A DNA stretch of 43,341 nucleotides from DATNPX01 sp036702975 (GTDB lineage Bacteria > Cyanobacteriota > Vampirovibrionia > Obscuribacterales > Obscuribacteraceae). Within the stretch, counting starts at the first letter, position 1; the number at the start of each line of letters is the position of its first letter. The position numbers and the translations under genes are program-made. The notes under the pieces are model-generated. The model did no database searches. It was given only the letters and a program-made list of their open reading frames with translations, and had not been told where the DNA came from. The DNA is taken from assembly GCA_036702975.1 (NCBI GenBank), contig DATNPX010000017.1:1-43341 (forward strand), written 5' to 3'. Shown here piece by piece: positions 41,558 to 43,341 of this stretch.

Positions 41558-42877
41558 ATGTCTAGAACGTTAGCAACTCAAAACTACGAGCTGCGTTGCA
41601 GCAACCCCTCTTGCAACCGGCACAACCCTATCCTAGCCAAGTCAGACGGTATCAAATGCCGCTGCGGGCATGTCACCACCATACCAGCACATTTCTATCC
41701 CGGCCACGCTATTTCAGGTGGTTCGATCGAGAGTGATTGGCAGGCACACCTCGAGCGGGCGCGTATTGTCGGTTGCGAAATCTGCGGCATCGAACCCGAA
41801 TGGGCTCGTCCTTTGAGCGCAGAAGAGAACCCTAGCAAGATTCACTTCTACCCGTCCTCCGCCCTTTCCGGTGGCAGTATCGAAAACGACTGGGCACGTC
41901 ACCGGCAAGAAGCGAAGATCGTCGGATGCCACATTTGCGGCATTAAGCCAGAGCGGCCACTGGTCGGCAAAACCACTGAAGAGCGGTATGCCGAATTGCA
42001 GACCAGGCTGCATGGCGCAGGTGGCGCACCCATCTACGGCCATGGGCCGAACTCTCCAGCAAGTATCACTCCCACACCAACCAGTAACGACTCTGTTGGG
42101 CAACCAGCAACAACTTCCGCAATCTCTCCGGCTCAGGCCGCAGTGAGTGACGGAGGCTCGCATTCACTGGCAAGGCGCTTCAAGCGAACCGGATTCGATA
42201 CCAGAGGCAATGACTATAAATTGCCAGTCTTTCCTCCGGCGGAGATGAGCGAGTTGAAGGGCGTGCGGGTGCTGGTAATCAGTGCCGACGGTCCTGAGCT
42301 CCCGGAAATCGAAGTGCCGATCGAGTATTTGAAAGCGCGCGGAGCTGAGGTGGTTCTAGCCGGTCAGGACTGGATTTTCCAGTACCGAAATCCGGCTGGA
42401 CACATAGTAATAGCGGAATGGCTGTCGGATGCTATCTCGCTCAAGATGGACACCCGTATGTCAGACGTCAAATTGGAAGACTTTGACGCGCTGTTCATTC
42501 CGGGTGGTGCCTGGAACCCGGATATGCTCCGCACTGACGAGGTGGCACTGCGTCTAGTTCGTGAAGCTCATCGGCGAGGGCTTCTGGTCGCCAGTCTCTG
42601 TCACGGGCCGCAGGTGTTGATTAATGCTGCCTTCGATGCACCGGAAGGGCAAGAAAATTTCCCTGCCAAAGACGTGCACATCACGGGCACGGGAAGTATT
42701 CGCAGGGACTTGACCAACGCCGGGTTTGTTGTTCATAACGACGACCCGGTCGTTTACGACCAGACTGCCAACTTGCTGACGGCCCGTGACCCCAACGATC
42801 TCGGACCGCTATGTCTGAGGCTTGGTCAATTACTCAGACAAGCACTCCTGGCAAAAGCACCGCACTTCCGGGGGTAA
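41558..42877 (+). CDS. Zinc-ribbon repeats fused to a DJ-1/PfpI glutamine-amidotransferase-like domain
   Basis: A 439-residue protein. Residues 1-165 have a complete C-S-N-P-S-C ... C-R-C zinc ribbon and two H-F-Y-P-x-x-A-x-S-G-G-S-I-E modules each ending C-x-x-C-G-I. A Ser/Thr/Pro-rich linker (about 166-215) leads to a DJ-1/PfpI domain (about 228-430): V-R-V-L-V-I-S-A-D-G-P-E-L-P-E-I-E, L-F-I-P-G-G-A-W, and the nucleophile elbow A-S-L-C-H-G-P-Q with Cys348. Such domains act as proteases, deglycases or stress chaperones. The zinc part is duplicated at 37230 without this domain. Confidence 0.88.
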   Translation: MSRTLATQNYELRCSNPSCNRHNPILAKSDGIKCRCGHVTTIPAHFYPGHAISGGSIESDWQAHLERARIVGCEICGIEPEWARPLSAEENPSKIHFYPSSALSGGSIENDWARHRQEAKIVGCHICGIKPERPLVGKTTEERYAELQTRLHGAGGAPIYGHGPNSPASITPTPTSNDSVGQPATTSAISPAQAAVSDGGSHSLARRFKRTGFDTRGNDYKLPVFPPAEMSELKGVRVLVISADGPELPEIEVPIEYLKARGAEVVLAGQDWIFQYRNPAGHIVIAEWLSDAISLKMDTRMSDVKLEDFDALFIPGGAWNPDMLRTDEVALRLVREAHRRGLLVASLCHGPQVLINAAFDAPEGQENFPAKDVHITGTGSIRRDLTNAGFVVHNDDPVVYDQTANLLTARDPNDLGPLCLRLGQLLRQALLAKAPHFRG

Positions 42878-43210
42878 TTCGGTCGGCTGTTCTTCGTCTT
42901 CTTTTGTCACCAGGTCGCCCGGTCCAAAGCCGCCGCGACCCTGGGGACACTTCCACCTTCTCAACAGGTAATGAGCGATAGGAGTCTTTTCAATCGGCTC
43001 CTATTGCTTGCTGCTAAAACTCCTGGCACTGTTCGCGCATCGCCATTATCCAGCGCAATCGTGAGTTTGGGACTAATGTGCGGTCACGCTCGCAACGTGG
43101 CCGCACGAACCACGCATTTACAAGTGTTTCCGGCTTTTTACTTTTAATCTTTTAATGCTTTCTTTGCTGATAAGAATTTATTTCCGCGAACTTGCTCTCA
43201 AAAGGTAAGC
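42878..43210. other. Non-coding right flank with two hairpins
   Basis: No gene is supported. GCGATAGGAG/CTCCTATTGC (42975-42984 with 42998-43007, one G-T pair) and GTGCGGTCACG/CGTGGCCGCAC (43078-43088 with 43096-43106, one G-T pair) are good stem-loops. Neither is followed by a T-run. The first shares its CGATAGG core with the hairpin after the truncated zinc-ribbon copy (37805). Confidence 0.55.
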
Positions 43211-43341
43211 ATTCGGCCAACCCACAGAGTGTTAGCGAAGATTCAGCCATTTTAGCGTTTTCAAGGATGGCCATTTGAGCGGGACAGGATCATGCTGTAG
43301 GCATGAAAGCCGCGAAAAATCCGAGACAAGCGCAAAGCGTA
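43211..43341. repeat. Right copy of 131-bp terminal inverted repeat
   Basis: Exact reverse complement of 11-141, ending at the last base of the window. The repeat could extend beyond the edge. See the left copy for details. Confidence 0.95.

Overview
The window looks like about 43 kb from a diderm bacterium of roughly 48-50% GC. Support comes from a Slt70-like lytic transglycosylase, a lipoprotein signal, a Tat-type signal and several Sec signal peptides. GTG and TTG starts preceded by Shine-Dalgarno sequences are common. No rRNA, tRNA, transposase, integrase or CRISPR array was seen. I cannot fix the phylum from sequence alone. The mix of many small orphan proteins, tetratricopeptide proteins and leucine-rich repeats would suit an environmental lineage such as the Obscuribacterales (Vampirovibrionia), but this is a low-confidence impression. 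Both ends carry the same 131-bp sequence in inverted orientation (11-141 and 43211-43341).

Left part (0.2-9.6 kb): an AbiEi/DUF6088-like antitoxin without a visible toxin; a long perfect palindrome; a frameshifted small membrane protein; a DUF3343 putative Se/S-carrier protein; a zinc ribbon; a lytic transglycosylase; then a rightward run of a TIGR01977-type cysteine desulfurase, a GT87-like membrane glycosyltransferase and a DUF255 thioredoxin-fold lipoprotein. The middle-left part (9.8-13 kb) holds an orphan protein, two truncated gene remnants meeting at about 11.0 kb (a rearrangement scar), and a Spy/CpxP-like gene divergent from a TetR regulator with a clear palindromic operator.

The most exciting locus is 13.2-16.7 kb. 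A SAM methyltransferase overlaps (TAATG) a fused DUF692-DUF2063 protein, which is a multinuclear non-heme iron oxidative enzyme (MNIO) joined to its usual partner domain. It is followed by a 312-residue protein with exactly 13 cysteines, every one in a Cys-(Ala/Ser)-Glu-x-(Ile/Val) motif in repeats of about 20 residues. This has the layout of a ribosomally made, post-translationally modified peptide (RiPP) pathway with a multi-core precursor, and I do not recognise it as a described family.

Centre (16.7-36.8 kb): a RibD/DHFR-like reductase divergent from an AraC-GyrI regulator; a response regulator / exported protein / histidine kinase operon; several small orphan genes; an exported patatin and an exported amidohydrolase; two tetratricopeptide genes transcribed divergently; a P1B-type ATPase with a non-standard membrane motif; a ferritin-like diiron protein; a Tat-exported serine hydrolase; and a TetR-controlled short-chain dehydrogenase plus HSL-family esterase pair preceded by repeated CGATAC sites.

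The right part (36.9-43 kb) is an accessory cluster built by duplication. It has two copies of a zinc-ribbon gene with a shared leader of about 275 bp (one fused to a DJ-1/PfpI domain, the other truncated), an orphan coiled-coil protein, and two tandem leucine-rich-repeat proteins made almost entirely of 21-residue Cys-Pro repeats. Structured intergenic RNA-like elements lie between them.
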